Assembly: GCA_017428765.1 (NCBI GenBank)
Contig: JAFRQF010000025.1
Coordinates: 18,187-82,186, forward strand
DNA: 64,000 nucleotides
Direction of reading: 5' to 3'
Origin: Erysipelotrichaceae bacterium
Lineage (GTDB): Bacteria; Bacillota_I; Bacilli_A; Erysipelotrichales; Erysipelotrichaceae
Shown here: positions 7,158-17,741 of the stretch, piece after piece
How positions within the stretch are numbered: the stretch's first letter is position 1
Layout: each line of letters starts with the position of its first letter
The notes under the pieces: model-generated
Databases searched by the model: none
The model's input: the letters and a program-made list of their open reading frames with translations, nothing else
What the model was told of the DNA's origin: nothing
Translations under genes and position numbers: made by a program

Positions 7158-9981
7158 TAAAATCGTCATACGCGGTGCCAGAGTCAACAATCTGAAGAAC
7201 ATCTCTCTGGATCTGCCGCGAAACAAACTGATCGTCATGACCGGTCTTTCCGGTTCGGGAAAGACTTCTCTGGCGTTCGATACCATCTACGCCGAAGGTC
7301 AAAGACGCTACGTCGAATCACTGTCGAGCTACGCCAGACAGTTTTTGGGCGGAGTAGACAAACCGGATGTCGATGTCATCGAAGGACTTTCGCCTGCGAT
7401 CGCCATCGATCAGAAGACGACATCCAACAACCCGCGTTCCACGGTCGCCACGATCACCGAGATCTATGACTATCTGCGTCTTTTATACGCCAGATGCGGT
7501 ATCGCCTATTGTCCGAATCACAATGAGCCGATCGAAGCGATGACCATCACTTCGATGATCCGTACCATCATGTCGTATGAAGAGGGGCAGCGTCTGGAGA
7601 TCCTGGCCAATGTGGTCACCAACCGCAAGGGCACGTTCAAGGATTATTTCGAGAAGCTGAAGAAAGACGGCTTCCTTCGTTTATATATCGACGATGAACT
7701 CTACGATATCGAAGAGGTACCTGAGCTCGATAAGAACAAGCGTCACAATATCGAAGTGGTCATCGACCGCCTGATCAAAAGGGAAGGCATCGAGACAAGG
7801 CTTTCCGATTCTCTCGAGATCGCCCTTCGCCTGGCGGATGGCACGGCAATGGTCAAACATGGAGACAGAAAGGATCTGTTCTCTTCCCATCAGGCCTGCC
7901 CGATCTGCGGTTTTTCCGTTCCGACTCTGGAGCCGAGACTGTTTTCGTTCAACTCGCCGTTAGGTGCGTGTGATGAATGTAAAGGTCTTGGCGTGACGAT
8001 GTCGGTCGACCTCGATTATCTGATGCCGGATATGTCCAAGTCCATCGCCGAAGGCGGTATCCGCTACTATAAGAACATCTACGGTTCCAATAATCTCGAG
8101 TGGCAGAATTTCGCGACGCTGTTGAAACATTACGGCATTTCCGAGACCAAACCGCTGAACAAGATGACCAAAAAAGAGATGGACATCATCCTTTACGGTT
8201 CCACGGAAGAGATACGTTATACCGTCACTTCGACGGGCGGCACGACCTACAACAAATTCGGCTACATCGAAGGCGTCAAGAACCTGATCGAAAGAAGATT
8301 CGAAGAAACACAGTCGAAATTCGGCAAGGAATACTACGGTTCTTTCATGGTCGAATCGGAATGCCAGAAATGTCACGGCGCCAGGCTCAATGAAAAAGTA
8401 CTGGCTGTCAAGGTGGGCGGCCTCAATATCTATGAATTCACCCGCATGTCGATCGTACAGGCTTTTGAATTCGTTGAAAAGCTCCAATTCGATCCGATGC
8501 GTGCACAGATCGCTGTGACCTTGCTCAATGAGCTCAAGTCCAGACTTCGTTTTCTGACCGATGTCGGACTCGACTATCTGACTTTGGACCGCGTTGCCGG
8601 ATCTTTGTCGGGCGGTGAGGCGCAGCGTATCCGTCTGGCGACCCAGATCGGTTCAGCTCTGACAGGCGTCTTATATGTCCTGGATGAGCCTTCGATCGGT
8701 CTGCATCAGAAGGACAATGCCAAACTGATCGCAACTTTGAAGAAGATGCGCGATCTCGATAATACCGTCATCGTCGTCGAACATGACGGGGAGACGATGC
8801 TGGAATCCGACTATATCGTCGATATCGGTCCGGGAGCGGGCAAGGATGGCGGACAGGTGGTCTTTGCCGGCACGCCTCAGGAGATCCTGGTCGATGAGAA
8901 TTCGATCACCGGACAGTATCTTTCTTTCCGCAAACAGATCCCGATCCCTGAAAAACGCAGGAAGGGCAACGGTAAGAATATCAAGATCATCGGTGCGCAG
9001 GAAAACAACTTAAAAAACATCGATGTGACCATTCCTTTAGGCAAATTCACTGTCGTGACCGGTGTTTCCGGTTCGGGCAAGTCGTCTTTGATCATCGAGA
9101 CGATGACCAAGGCGATCATGAAATCCCTCGACAGGGTAAAAGTGCGTCCGGGCAAGGCGAAGAAGATCGATGGTCTCAAGAACATCGACAAGATCGTCTA
9201 CATCACCCAGGATCCGATCGGCCGTACGCCGCGTTCCAATCCGGCGACCTATACCGGTGTCTTTGATGACATCCGTGATCTGTATGCGATGACCCCGGAT
9301 TCCAAGGAAAGGGGATACACCAAGTCGCGTTACTCCTTCAATGTGCCGGGCGGAAGATGCGAAGCCTGTTATGGTGACGGCGTCAAGAGGATCTCGATGC
9401 TGTTCATACCGGATGTCTATGTGGAATGCGAGGAGTGTCATGGCAGGCGTTACAATGCCGAGACCCTGGAAGTCCGCTATAAAGGCAAGAACATCTACGA
9501 CGTTTTGAAGATGTCGGTCAAGGAAGCTTTGGAATTCTTCAAGAATCACAAGAGGATCAAAGATAAATTACAGGTCTTATACGATGTCGGCCTAGGCTAT
9601 ATCGAACTGGGTCAGGCAGCGACGACGCTTTCCGGCGGTGAGGCACAGCGTGTCAAGCTGGCTTCCGAACTGCAGAAAAAGCCGACCGGCAAGACGATGT
9701 TCGTTCTGGATGAGCCGACGACGGGCCTGCATATGGATGACGTGCTCAAGCTCATCCGCATCATCGACCGCATCGTAGACGGAGGAGATTCGGTGGTCGT
9801 CATCGAACATAACCTCGATGTCATCAAGTGTGCCGATCACATCATCGATCTGGGACCGGATGGCGGTGATAAAGGCGGACAGATCGTAGCGGAAGGTACG
9901 CCGGAAGAAGTTGCGCAAGTGGAAGGATCCTATACCGGAGAATATTTAAAGAAAGTGTTAGGTGCAAGTCATGGCAAATGA
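7150..9981 (+). CDS. uvrA: Excinuclease ABC subunit A
   Basis: This 943-residue, full-length DNA damage recognition ATPase of nucleotide excision repair has two ABC modules. Walker A of the first (GLSGSGKTS, residues 32-40) and of the second (GVSGSGKSS) are intact. Both signatures (SLSGGEAQR, TLSGGEAQR) and the zinc modules (CPICGF, CDECKG; CEACYGDG, CEECHG) are present. uvrB is not adjacent, unlike in many Bacillota. It overlaps the preceding gene by 8 bp and hprK by 11 bp, so repair, sugar-regulation and lipoprotein genes share one transcript. Confidence 0.97.
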   Translation: MNDKIVIRGARVNNLKNISLDLPRNKLIVMTGLSGSGKTSLAFDTIYAEGQRRYVESLSSYARQFLGGVDKPDVDVIEGLSPAIAIDQKTTSNNPRSTVATITEIYDYLRLLYARCGIAYCPNHNEPIEAMTITSMIRTIMSYEEGQRLEILANVVTNRKGTFKDYFEKLKKDGFLRLYIDDELYDIEEVPELDKNKRHNIEVVIDRLIKREGIETRLSDSLEIALRLADGTAMVKHGDRKDLFSSHQACPICGFSVPTLEPRLFSFNSPLGACDECKGLGVTMSVDLDYLMPDMSKSIAEGGIRYYKNIYGSNNLEWQNFATLLKHYGISETKPLNKMTKKEMDIILYGSTEEIRYTVTSTGGTTYNKFGYIEGVKNLIERRFEETQSKFGKEYYGSFMVESECQKCHGARLNEKVLAVKVGGLNIYEFTRMSIVQAFEFVEKLQFDPMRAQIAVTLLNELKSRLRFLTDVGLDYLTLDRVAGSLSGGEAQRIRLATQIGSALTGVLYVLDEPSIGLHQKDNAKLIATLKKMRDLDNTVIVVEHDGETMLESDYIVDIGPGAGKDGGQVVFAGTPQEILVDENSITGQYLSFRKQIPIPEKRRKGNGKNIKIIGAQENNLKNIDVTIPLGKFTVVTGVSGSGKSSLIIETMTKAIMKSLDRVKVRPGKAKKIDGLKNIDKIVYITQDPIGRTPRSNPATYTGVFDDIRDLYAMTPDSKERGYTKSRYSFNVPGGRCEACYGDGVKRISMLFIPDVYVECEECHGRRYNAETLEVRYKGKNIYDVLKMSVKEALEFFKNHKRIKDKLQVLYDVGLGYIELGQAATTLSGGEAQRVKLASELQKKPTGKTMFVLDEPTTGLHMDDVLKLIRIIDRIVDGGDSVVVIEHNLDVIKCADHIIDLGPDGGDKGGQIVAEGTPEEVAQVEGSYTGEYLKKVLGASHGK

Positions 9982-10924
9982 AGAACTCAATAAACGCGTT
10001 TATGTCTGGCAGATCAAGGAACAGCTCGATCTGCAGCAGATCACCGGCAACGAAGAATCGCTGAACCGCTGGGCCATCGCTCCCGATATCAACCGTCCGG
10101 GCCTGGAACTGTCCGGCTATCTGGAATCCAATGATCTCAAGCGTGTCGTCATCCTGGGTTCGAAAGAATTCCTGTACATGTCGAAATTCGACTACGATAC
10201 GCAGCGTTCCCGTTTCGAGATCGTCACCGATTCCTTTACGCCGTGCATCATCTGTTCGGGAGAATTCAAGCAGATGGATTCGCTGTTCGACCTGGCAAGG
10301 GACAAGAACTTCCCGGTACTTCGTTATGAAGGCCCGACTTATCAGCTGATCGTCGATCTGGTCTCTTTCCTTTCCGAGAAACTGGCACCGTCCGATTCGA
10401 TCTACGGTGTCATGATGAACATCTACGGCAAGGGCATCATGATCACCGGTAAATCCGGTATCGGTAAATCCGAACTTGCCCTGGACCTCATCGACAGAGG
10501 ACACATGCTGGTGGCGGACGACCGCGTCGATGTCACCAGAGTCCATAAGAACATCATCTGCACCGCTCCGAAGCTCCTCAAGAGGATGCTGGAGATCCGC
10601 GGTGTGGGCATCGTCGATGTCACCAGGACTTTCGGTGCCAATGCCTACCTCAACCGCTGTCAGCTGGACTTTGTGATCAAGCTGGTCAAATACGATGAGT
10701 CCATGGAATCCGACCGGCTCAATCCGATCAATGAGACGTTCAACGTCCTTGGTCTGGAAGTGCCGATGCTGGTGATCCCGATCACCGAAGGCAAACAGCT
10801 TTCCGTTATCATCGAGGCAGCCGTTTCAAGCTATCTGCTGACAAAGCTCGGTTTCAATTCCAATGAGGATTTCAAGAACCGTTACCGTGAAGAACTGGAG
10901 AGAAAAGGAGGAGAGAAACTATGA
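9971..10924 (+). CDS. hprK: HPr kinase/phosphorylase with His-to-Tyr change at the catalytic-loop position
   Basis: The protein has 317 residues. It phosphorylates HPr on Ser46 using ATP or PPi and reverses this with phosphate; P-Ser-HPr is the CcpA corepressor. The P-loop GKSGIGKS (160-167), VADDRVD and the signature EIRGVGIVDV are present. The residue aligning with the conserved active-site His (HGVLVDVYG in B. subtilis) is Tyr145 (YGVMMNIYG). The start MANEEL has AGGTG upstream and overlaps uvrA. It is followed by lgt-ppaX with a 4-bp overlap, the conserved Bacillota neighbourhood. Confidence 0.93.
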   Translation: MANEELNKRVYVWQIKEQLDLQQITGNEESLNRWAIAPDINRPGLELSGYLESNDLKRVVILGSKEFLYMSKFDYDTQRSRFEIVTDSFTPCIICSGEFKQMDSLFDLARDKNFPVLRYEGPTYQLIVDLVSFLSEKLAPSDSIYGVMMNIYGKGIMITGKSGIGKSELALDLIDRGHMLVADDRVDVTRVHKNIICTAPKLLKRMLEIRGVGIVDVTRTFGANAYLNRCQLDFVIKLVKYDESMESDRLNPINETFNVLGLEVPMLVIPITEGKQLSVIIEAAVSSYLLTKLGFNSNEDFKNRYREELERKGGEKL

Positions 10925-12381
10925 CATTTTTTCCTGACGGAGCGACTTTCGTTGCCTTCAATCTCTTCGGCTTGCATTTCGATATCCGCTGGTATGCCGT
11001 ATGTATCATGACCGGCGCACTGTTAGCGTATCTCATCGCCAGAAAACATATCAGAAGCGCCAGATACATCGATCCGGATTTCTTTGATTCTTTCTTCATC
11101 TATACGCTTTGGGTAGGCATACTGGGTGCCAGATTATGGTATTGCGTATTCTATAATTTCTCGTTCTATTTCTCCGATCCGGTGCAGATCATCCGCATCT
11201 GGGATGGGGGACTGGCGATACAGGGCGGCATCGTTGCCGGTGCTTTGTTCGCTTATTTCTATATAAAAAAGAATCACTATTCTTTCATGAAACTGCTCGA
11301 CATCATCCTGCCTAATGTCATGCTGGCACAGGCGCTCGGACGCTGGGGCAACTTCGCCAACAAGGAATGCCACGGGGCAGAGGTCAACGCTTCTTATTTT
11401 GACGGCATCCTTTCTTTCTTAAAGGAAGGCATGTATATCAACGGCCACTATTATGAACCGCTGTTCTTTTATGAATCGATGCTTTGCCTGCTTGGCTGGG
11501 CTTTGATCTGGTTCGTGCTTCGCAAGCACCGCAATAAAAGAGGAGACCTGGCCTATGCCTATCTGATGTGGTATGGCGTGATCCGCTTCTTCATTGAAGG
11601 AAGAAGGACCGATTCGCTGTATTTCGGTAATTTCCGTATGGCACAGCTGACTTCGATCCTGTTCCTGGTGATCGGGATCTTGGGTTATCTTGGCGTATTT
11701 GAGCGTTTCATAAGGAAAGAAAAGCCGTCATTGTTCTTCGACTTTGACGGTACGATCCTGGATACCAGGGAATCGATCTATGAAGCGTATCGCGCGTTGT
11801 TTAAAAAGTATTCCGATGAATCGCTGTTCACGGATGCCGTGAAGCAGGAAGTCATCGGTCCGCCGCTTCGTGACATCTTCCCGAAGTACTTCCCGGGCAT
11901 CGATTACGATACGCTTTACAAGGTCTACCACGACAGACAGATCGAGGTGGCCAGGACTGCCAATCATCCGACACTGAATGCGGCGGAGACCTTAAAGAAG
12001 TTACATGAAGAGGGCTATAAGATCGCCATCATCTCGACGAGATCCCACGAAGGCATCGAATCGCTTTTGAAAGATTTCGATCTTGGTCAGTATGTCGATG
12101 ACATCTGCGGTCTCAAAGATGTCGAGAAACTCAAACCGGATCCGGAAGCGATATTCAAACTGGTAAACAGAAACGGCTGGTACAGAGAAGCCGTCATGGT
12201 CGGTGATTCGCTCATGGATGTCAGGTGCGGAAAGAATTACGGCGCTTTTACCGTCGCTTTCCTGAATGATCCGGAAAGATCGGAACAGCTTTCAAAGGAA
12301 GCCAATCGCTGCATCAGCGATATGGCCGATCTTGTGGATATCCTGAATACCGTCAATGCTTTCACATACGATGAAAAATAG
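10921..12381 (+). CDS. lgt: Fusion: prolipoprotein diacylglyceryl transferase (Lgt) plus PpaX-like HAD phosphatase
   Basis: This is one uninterrupted 486-codon frame with two enzymes. Residues 1 to about 265 are Lgt, a multi-pass membrane protein that attaches diacylglycerol to the lipobox Cys of prolipoproteins; GGLAIQGGIVAG, GRWGNFANKE and RRTDSLYFGNFRMAQ are all present. Residues 270-486 are a HAD hydrolase with DFDGT (Asp274 and Asp276), a Ser/Thr motif (ISTR), LKPDPEA and MVGDSLMD. In B. subtilis lgt and ppaX are separate genes near hprK, and PpaX removes the PPi made by HPrK. The fusion would tether that activity to the membrane. Confidence 0.92.
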   Translation: MTFFPDGATFVAFNLFGLHFDIRWYAVCIMTGALLAYLIARKHIRSARYIDPDFFDSFFIYTLWVGILGARLWYCVFYNFSFYFSDPVQIIRIWDGGLAIQGGIVAGALFAYFYIKKNHYSFMKLLDIILPNVMLAQALGRWGNFANKECHGAEVNASYFDGILSFLKEGMYINGHYYEPLFFYESMLCLLGWALIWFVLRKHRNKRGDLAYAYLMWYGVIRFFIEGRRTDSLYFGNFRMAQLTSILFLVIGILGYLGVFERFIRKEKPSLFFDFDGTILDTRESIYEAYRALFKKYSDESLFTDAVKQEVIGPPLRDIFPKYFPGIDYDTLYKVYHDRQIEVARTANHPTLNAAETLKKLHEEGYKIAIISTRSHEGIESLLKDFDLGQYVDDICGLKDVEKLKPDPEAIFKLVNRNGWYREAVMVGDSLMDVRCGKNYGAFTVAFLNDPERSEQLSKEANRCISDMADLVDILNTVNAFTYDEK

Positions 12382-12400
12382 GGGATGACCCTATTTTTTT
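12376..12400 (+). terminator. Terminator of the uvrA-hprK-lgt operon
   Basis: An 8-bp stem (AAATAGGG/CCCTATTT) is followed by TTTTTTT and overlaps the lgt-ppaX stop codon. Confidence 0.85.
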
Positions 12401-12424
12401 GAGCATTCTTCTTTGATATGCGTA

Positions 12425-12430
12425 TATAAT
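12425..12430 (+). promoter_or_regulatory. -10 element of upp
   Basis: TATAAT lies 23 bp before the upp start, which has a strong AGGAGG SD. The -35 is unclear; TTGAGC at 12399 is 20 bp away. Confidence 0.5.
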
Positions 12431-12453
12431 AAAAAAAACAGCAGGAGGCTTAT

Positions 12454-13074
12454 ATGGTAACAGTATTAAATCATCCGCTAATCACTCATAAACTCGCTTT
12501 GATGCGCATGGAAACGACAGGTCATAAGGATTTCAGAGAGAATCTCGATGAGATCGCATCCCTGATGGCATATGAAGTCTGCCGCGATCTTCCGATGGAA
12601 GATGTCCATATCACGACACCGATGGGACCATGCGATACGAAGATGCTCAAAGGAGAGATCATCCTGGTACCGATCTTAAGAGCCGGCATGGGCCTGGTCA
12701 ACGGCATCATGGATCTCATACCGACGGCAAAGGTCGGTTTTATGGGTCTGTACAGAGATGAAGAGACATTGGAACCGGTCGAATATTTTGCGAAGTTCCC
12801 GAAAGAACTTCCGGAGGGTATCGTTCTTGTCCTGGATCCGATGCTGGCGACAGGCGGCAGTGCCATCGCGGCAGTCAACAAGATCAAGGAAAGAGGTGCC
12901 AAAAACATCAAAATGGTCTGTCTGGTCGGTGCTCCGGAAGGTGTCAAAGCCTTTGAAGAGGCACATCCGGATGTCGATCTGTATCTTGCCGCACTCGACG
13001 ATCACCTCAATGAGATCGGCTACATCGTGCCGGGTCTCGGTGATGCCGGAGACAGGATCTACGGAACCAAATAA
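12454..13074 (+). CDS. upp: Uracil phosphoribosyltransferase
   Basis: This 206-residue pyrimidine salvage enzyme joins uracil and PRPP to give UMP. Family motifs include [12 protein letters not shown] at the N-terminus, the PRPP loop [12 protein letters not shown] and the C-terminal [13 protein letters not shown]. The length is typical. It is a single-gene unit with its own promoter, AGGAGG SD and terminator. Confidence 0.97.
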   Translation: MVTVLNHPLITHKLALMRMETTGHKDFRENLDEIASLMAYEVCRDLPMEDVHITTPMGPCDTKMLKGEIILVPILRAGMGLVNGIMDLIPTAKVGFMGLYRDEETLEPVEYFAKFPKELPEGIVLVLDPMLATGGSAIAAVNKIKERGAKNIKMVCLVGAPEGVKAFEEAHPDVDLYLAALDDHLNEIGYIVPGLGDAGDRIYGTK

Positions 13075-13084
13075 TCATGACAAG

Positions 13085-13106
13085 AGCCGTGAATAACGGC
13101 TTTTTT
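13085..13106 (+). terminator. Terminator of upp
   Basis: Stem AGCCGT/ACGGCT with a 5-nt loop and a run of six T. Confidence 0.85.
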
Positions 13107-13110
13107 CATG

Positions 13111-13138
13111 CAAAAGAAAAGCCTTCAGAAACGAAGGC
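13111..13138 (-). terminator. Terminator of the yigZ-hypothetical unit
   Basis: On the minus strand GCCTTC/GAAGGC is followed by TTTTC and TTTTG. It overlaps the 3' end of the 114-residue gene. Confidence 0.7.
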
Positions 13139-13469
13139 CTTTGATCTGTGAGGTGTGGCGAAGCACGGCTTTGGAAAAGGATTTTGGAAGTGATCTTTCA
13201 CTCTTGTAGTATTTGCCGGTCTCCTTGAGTATGGCGAATATCGCAAATAAGGCGATGAAGAAGCTCCAGGAATCTTTCGTTGCCGCGATCTTTTTCGTGG
13301 TCTCGTTGATATGGTTGAGATGTTCGCTGATCGGTCTGGCAAGCTCTGCGGTATGGTTTGCTTCCTTCAGAGTTTTTGCGACTCTTTGAAGCAAGGCAAT
13401 GATGCAGCAAAGTATCGCGATGCCAAGCGGGATATAAAGATATAAGATATATCGGTTTACAGTTTCCAT
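13125..13469 (-). CDS. Small membrane protein, unknown function
   Basis: The protein has 114 residues, with an N-terminal membrane segment (about 7-28, YILYLYIPLGIAILCCIIALL), a charged helical stretch of about 45 residues, a second hydrophobic segment (SFFIALFAIFAIL) and a basic tail. I do not recognise the family. It starts 4 bp after the yigZ stop on the same strand. AAGAGGT lies too far upstream for a good SD, while TAGAAT ends exactly 6 bp before the ATG, so it may be read both by coupling and from its own leaderless promoter. Confidence 0.65.
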   Translation of the reverse strand: METVNRYILYLYIPLGIAILCCIIALLQRVAKTLKEANHTAELARPISEHLNHINETTKKIAATKDSWSFFIALFAIFAILKETGKYYKSERSLPKSFSKAVLRHTSQIKGLRF

Positions 13470-13473
13470 ATCT

Positions 13474-14070
13474 TTATTCTACCTCTTTCTCGATGATTTC
13501 TTCACCGATCTTTGACGGGGCGATGCCTTTGGTGAATTCTTTGATCTTTTCGATCTTTCCTTCATCGTCCAGGACAAAAAAGTAAGTGACGTCCGTATCG
13601 TATGCGGTATCTAAGAGTATCGTATTGTTTCTTAAATAATGGTCGATCTTATTGGCGGTCTCATAGGAGATCTTCAGTTCATATTTCGGAAGACTGACTT
13701 CTTCGATGAGGACCGCATTTTTCACGCATTCGCTGACACTGGAGGAATAGGCACGTATCAGTCCGCCGGCGCCAAGCTTGATCCCGCCGAAATAGCGCAC
13801 GACCAGAGCACAGGCCTCATCGAGGCCTTTTTTATCCAGAACGCCTAGTATCGGTGCACCGGCCGTTCCGGAAGGTTCACCGTCATCGGAAGAACGGCGG
13901 ATGTTCTTGCAGATCATCGCTGAGCAGACATGGGTCGCATCGTGATGCTTCTTTCGGATCTCGGCAAGATAGTTCCTGTATTCTTCTTCGCTTTTCACGC
14001 GTTTCATATAGGTGATGAAACGGGAACGTTCGATGATGATGGTGTTTGTCGCTTCGCTTTTCAAATACAT
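13474..14070 (-). CDS. YigZ/IMPACT family protein
   Basis: The protein has 198 residues. The signature DDGEPSGTAGAPIL, with the preceding HDATHVCSAMI and following VVRYFGGIKLGAGGLIRAY, defines the UPF0029/IMPACT N-terminal domain, followed by the small DUF1949-type C-terminal domain. The eukaryotic homologue affects translation control, and the bacterial role is unsettled. There is no SD. TAAAAT ends exactly 6 bp before the ATG, so the transcript is predicted to be leaderless. Confidence 0.9.
   Translation of the reverse strand: MYLKSEATNTIIIERSRFITYMKRVKSEEEYRNYLAEIRKKHHDATHVCSAMICKNIRRSSDDGEPSGTAGAPILGVLDKKGLDEACALVVRYFGGIKLGAGGLIRAYSSSVSECVKNAVLIEEVSLPKYELKISYETANKIDHYLRNNTILLDTAYDTDVTYFFVLDDEGKIEKIKEFTKGIAPSKIGEEIIEKEVE
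13476..13481 (-). promoter_or_regulatory. -10 element within the yigZ 3' end, leaderless-type
   Basis: TAGAAT on the minus strand, 6 bp before the ATG of the 114-residue gene. It overlaps the last codons of yigZ, so chance is possible. Confidence 0.35.
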
Positions 14071-14076
14071 ACTTTT

Positions 14077-14082
14077 ATTTTA
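14077..14082 (-). promoter_or_regulatory. -10 element of yigZ, leaderless-type
   Basis: TAAAAT on the minus strand ends 6 bp before the yigZ ATG, with no SD. It is divergent from the extended -10 at 14091-14099. Confidence 0.55.
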
Positions 14083-14090
14083 ATGAATTG

Positions 14091-14099
14091 TGTTAGAAT
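14091..14099 (+). promoter_or_regulatory. Extended -10 for the 45-codon gene
   Basis: TGTTAGAAT (TGn plus TAGAAT) lies 22 bp before the ATG. The downstream leader contains a GTGAGGTG SD, so this promoter is not leaderless. Confidence 0.5.
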
Positions 14100-14121
14100 T
14101 GGAAATGTTGTGAGGTGTCAA

Positions 14122-14259
14122 ATGAGAAGTCTTGAAGAAATTTTAAGTGAACTCAATGCCGCTGAAAAGGAATATGCACGCAAATGCGAGCAGTACGGCA
14201 TCGAAGAAAAAAGCAAAAAGAAAAAGACGGATGAAAATGTCCGAAATGATGAACAGTAG
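14122..14259 (+). CDS. Small charged protein of 45 residues, unknown
   Basis: MRSLEEILSELNAAEKEY is a predicted amphipathic helix, and the tail is Lys/Asp/Glu-rich (KSKKKKTDENVRNDEQ). It has a GAGGTG SD at good spacing, an extended -10 upstream and a terminator overlapping its stop codon, so it is a self-contained transcription unit. I recognise no family. It could be a small regulatory or structural protein; the support is its signals, not homology. Confidence 0.6.
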   Translation: MRSLEEILSELNAAEKEYARKCEQYGIEEKSKKKKTDENVRNDEQ

Positions 14260-14283
14260 GCTATAATGTCCTACTTTTTTTAA
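14255..14283 (+). terminator. Terminator of the 45-codon gene
   Basis: AGTAGG/CCTACT stem followed by seven T; it overlaps the stop codon. Confidence 0.8.
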
Positions 14284-14292
14284 GCCGCGTAA

Positions 14293-14301
14293 TGGTATAA
14301 T
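14293..14301 (+). promoter_or_regulatory. Extended -10 of the pgk-tpiA-eno operon
   Basis: TGGTATAAT (TGn plus TATAAT) lies 28 bp before the pgk ATG. There is no good -35, consistent with an extended -10 promoter. Confidence 0.6.
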
Positions 14302-14329
14302 AGGTTTGTATTTTAGGAGGAGTTTTGTT

Positions 14330-15550
14330 ATGGCTAAAAAGCTGGTTACAGATTTACAGGTAGCAGGCAAGAAAGTCATCGTCAGAGTTGACTTCAATGT
14401 CCCGCACAAAGGTGATGTCATCACAGACGACAACCGTATCGTTGCTGCATTACCTACGATCAAGTACTTACTTGAAAACAATGCCAAGGTCATCTTGCTT
14501 TCCCACTTAGGAAAGGTCGACTACAAGAAGTCGGAAGAAGAGATCGAAGCAGCTAAGAAGAAGAATGACATGGCGATCGTCGCCAAGAGACTGCAGGAGC
14601 ACCTTCCTGACAACAAGGTCATCTTCGTCAATGCAACAAAAGGTGAAGAACTGGAAAATGCGATCAACGGCATGAACGAAGGTGAAGTCGTTCTGATGCA
14701 GAATACCAGATATGAAAAGGGTGAGTCGAAGAACGATCCTGAACTTGGTAAGTACTGGGCTTCTTTAGGCGATCTGTTCGTCGAAGATGCTTTTGGTTCC
14801 GTACACAGAGCGCATGCTTCCACTGTCGGTATCCCGACCCATTTACCAAGTGCAGCCGGTTTCCTTGTTGAAAAGGAACTCAAGTTCTTGGGCGATGCAG
14901 TTGAAAACCCTGTCAGACCTTTCGTCGGTATCTTAGGCGGTGCGAAGGTCGCTGATAAACTGAAAGTCATCAACAACCTGCTTGAAAAGTGTGACACACT
15001 GATCATCGGCGGCGGTATGGCTTATACATTCTTAAAGGCACAGGGCAAAGAGATCGGTTCTTCCTTAGTCGATGATGAAAAGCTCGACTACTGCAAGCAG
15101 ATGCTTGAAAAGGCAAAAGAACTGGGCAAGGAACTTCTCTTACCGGTCGACACTGTCGTAGCAGACCATTTCCCTGATCCGATCGACGGTCCGATCGAGA
15201 CGGAAGTCGTTTCTTCCGATGCGATCCCTGCTGCAAAACAGGGTCTGGATATCGGTCCGGAAACTGCCAAGTTATTCGCTGAAAAAGTCAAGGCTGCCAA
15301 GACTGTCGTCTGGAACGGCCCGATGGGTGTCTTCGAGAACCCGACTCTGGCTGTCGGTACCAATGAAGTCGCTAAGGCTCTTGCTGAGTGCGAAGGTACG
15401 ACGATCATCGGCGGCGGCGATTCCGCAGCAGCCATCAAACAGCTCGGTTATGCCGACAAAGTCAGCCATGTTTCTACAGGCGGCGGTGCTTCTCTTGAAT
15501 TCTTAGAGGGCAACGGTTTACCGGGTGTCGATATCATTAACGAAAAATAA
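14330..15550 (+). CDS. pgk: Phosphoglycerate kinase
   Basis: This 406-residue glycolytic enzyme makes ATP from 1,3-bisphosphoglycerate. [13 protein letters not shown], the [10 protein letters not shown] segment, [17 protein letters not shown] and the C-terminal GGGDSAAA and [11 protein letters not shown] nucleotide-binding motifs are all present. The SD is AGGAGG. It is the first gene of a three-gene glycolytic operon; gap and gpmI, often in the same cluster, are absent here. Confidence 0.97.
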   Translation: MAKKLVTDLQVAGKKVIVRVDFNVPHKGDVITDDNRIVAALPTIKYLLENNAKVILLSHLGKVDYKKSEEEIEAAKKKNDMAIVAKRLQEHLPDNKVIFVNATKGEELENAINGMNEGEVVLMQNTRYEKGESKNDPELGKYWASLGDLFVEDAFGSVHRAHASTVGIPTHLPSAAGFLVEKELKFLGDAVENPVRPFVGILGGAKVADKLKVINNLLEKCDTLIIGGGMAYTFLKAQGKEIGSSLVDDEKLDYCKQMLEKAKELGKELLLPVDTVVADHFPDPIDGPIETEVVSSDAIPAAKQGLDIGPETAKLFAEKVKAAKTVVWNGPMGVFENPTLAVGTNEVAKALAECEGTTIIGGGDSAAAIKQLGYADKVSHVSTGGGASLEFLEGNGLPGVDIINEK

Positions 15551-15561
15551 GAGGAGATATC

Positions 15562-17623
<2,062 letters not shown>

Positions 17624-17644
17624 TTACAATTTCAAAAAGGTACA

Positions 17645-17675
17645 AGCCGTATGAGCCATTCATGCGGCTTTTTTT
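17645..17675 (+). terminator. Terminator of the glycolytic operon
   Basis: Stem AGCCG-ATGA/TCAT-CGGCT with one internal mismatch, followed by seven T. Confidence 0.85.
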
Positions 17676-17694
17676 GACTCTACGATACGCAGGG

Positions 17695-17712
17695 TGACAT
17701 TTTCTTATGTCA
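17695..17712. promoter_or_regulatory. Palindrome TGACAT-N6-ATGTCA, candidate operator of the XRE regulator
   Basis: A perfect inverted repeat of 6 bp arms separated by 6 bp lies 29 bp upstream of the XRE-family gene start. Small XRE regulators often bind such sites and autoregulate. There is no direct evidence of binding. Confidence 0.4.
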
Positions 17713-17741
17713 AAGTTATCGTAAAGCCAGGAGGTATTTCT

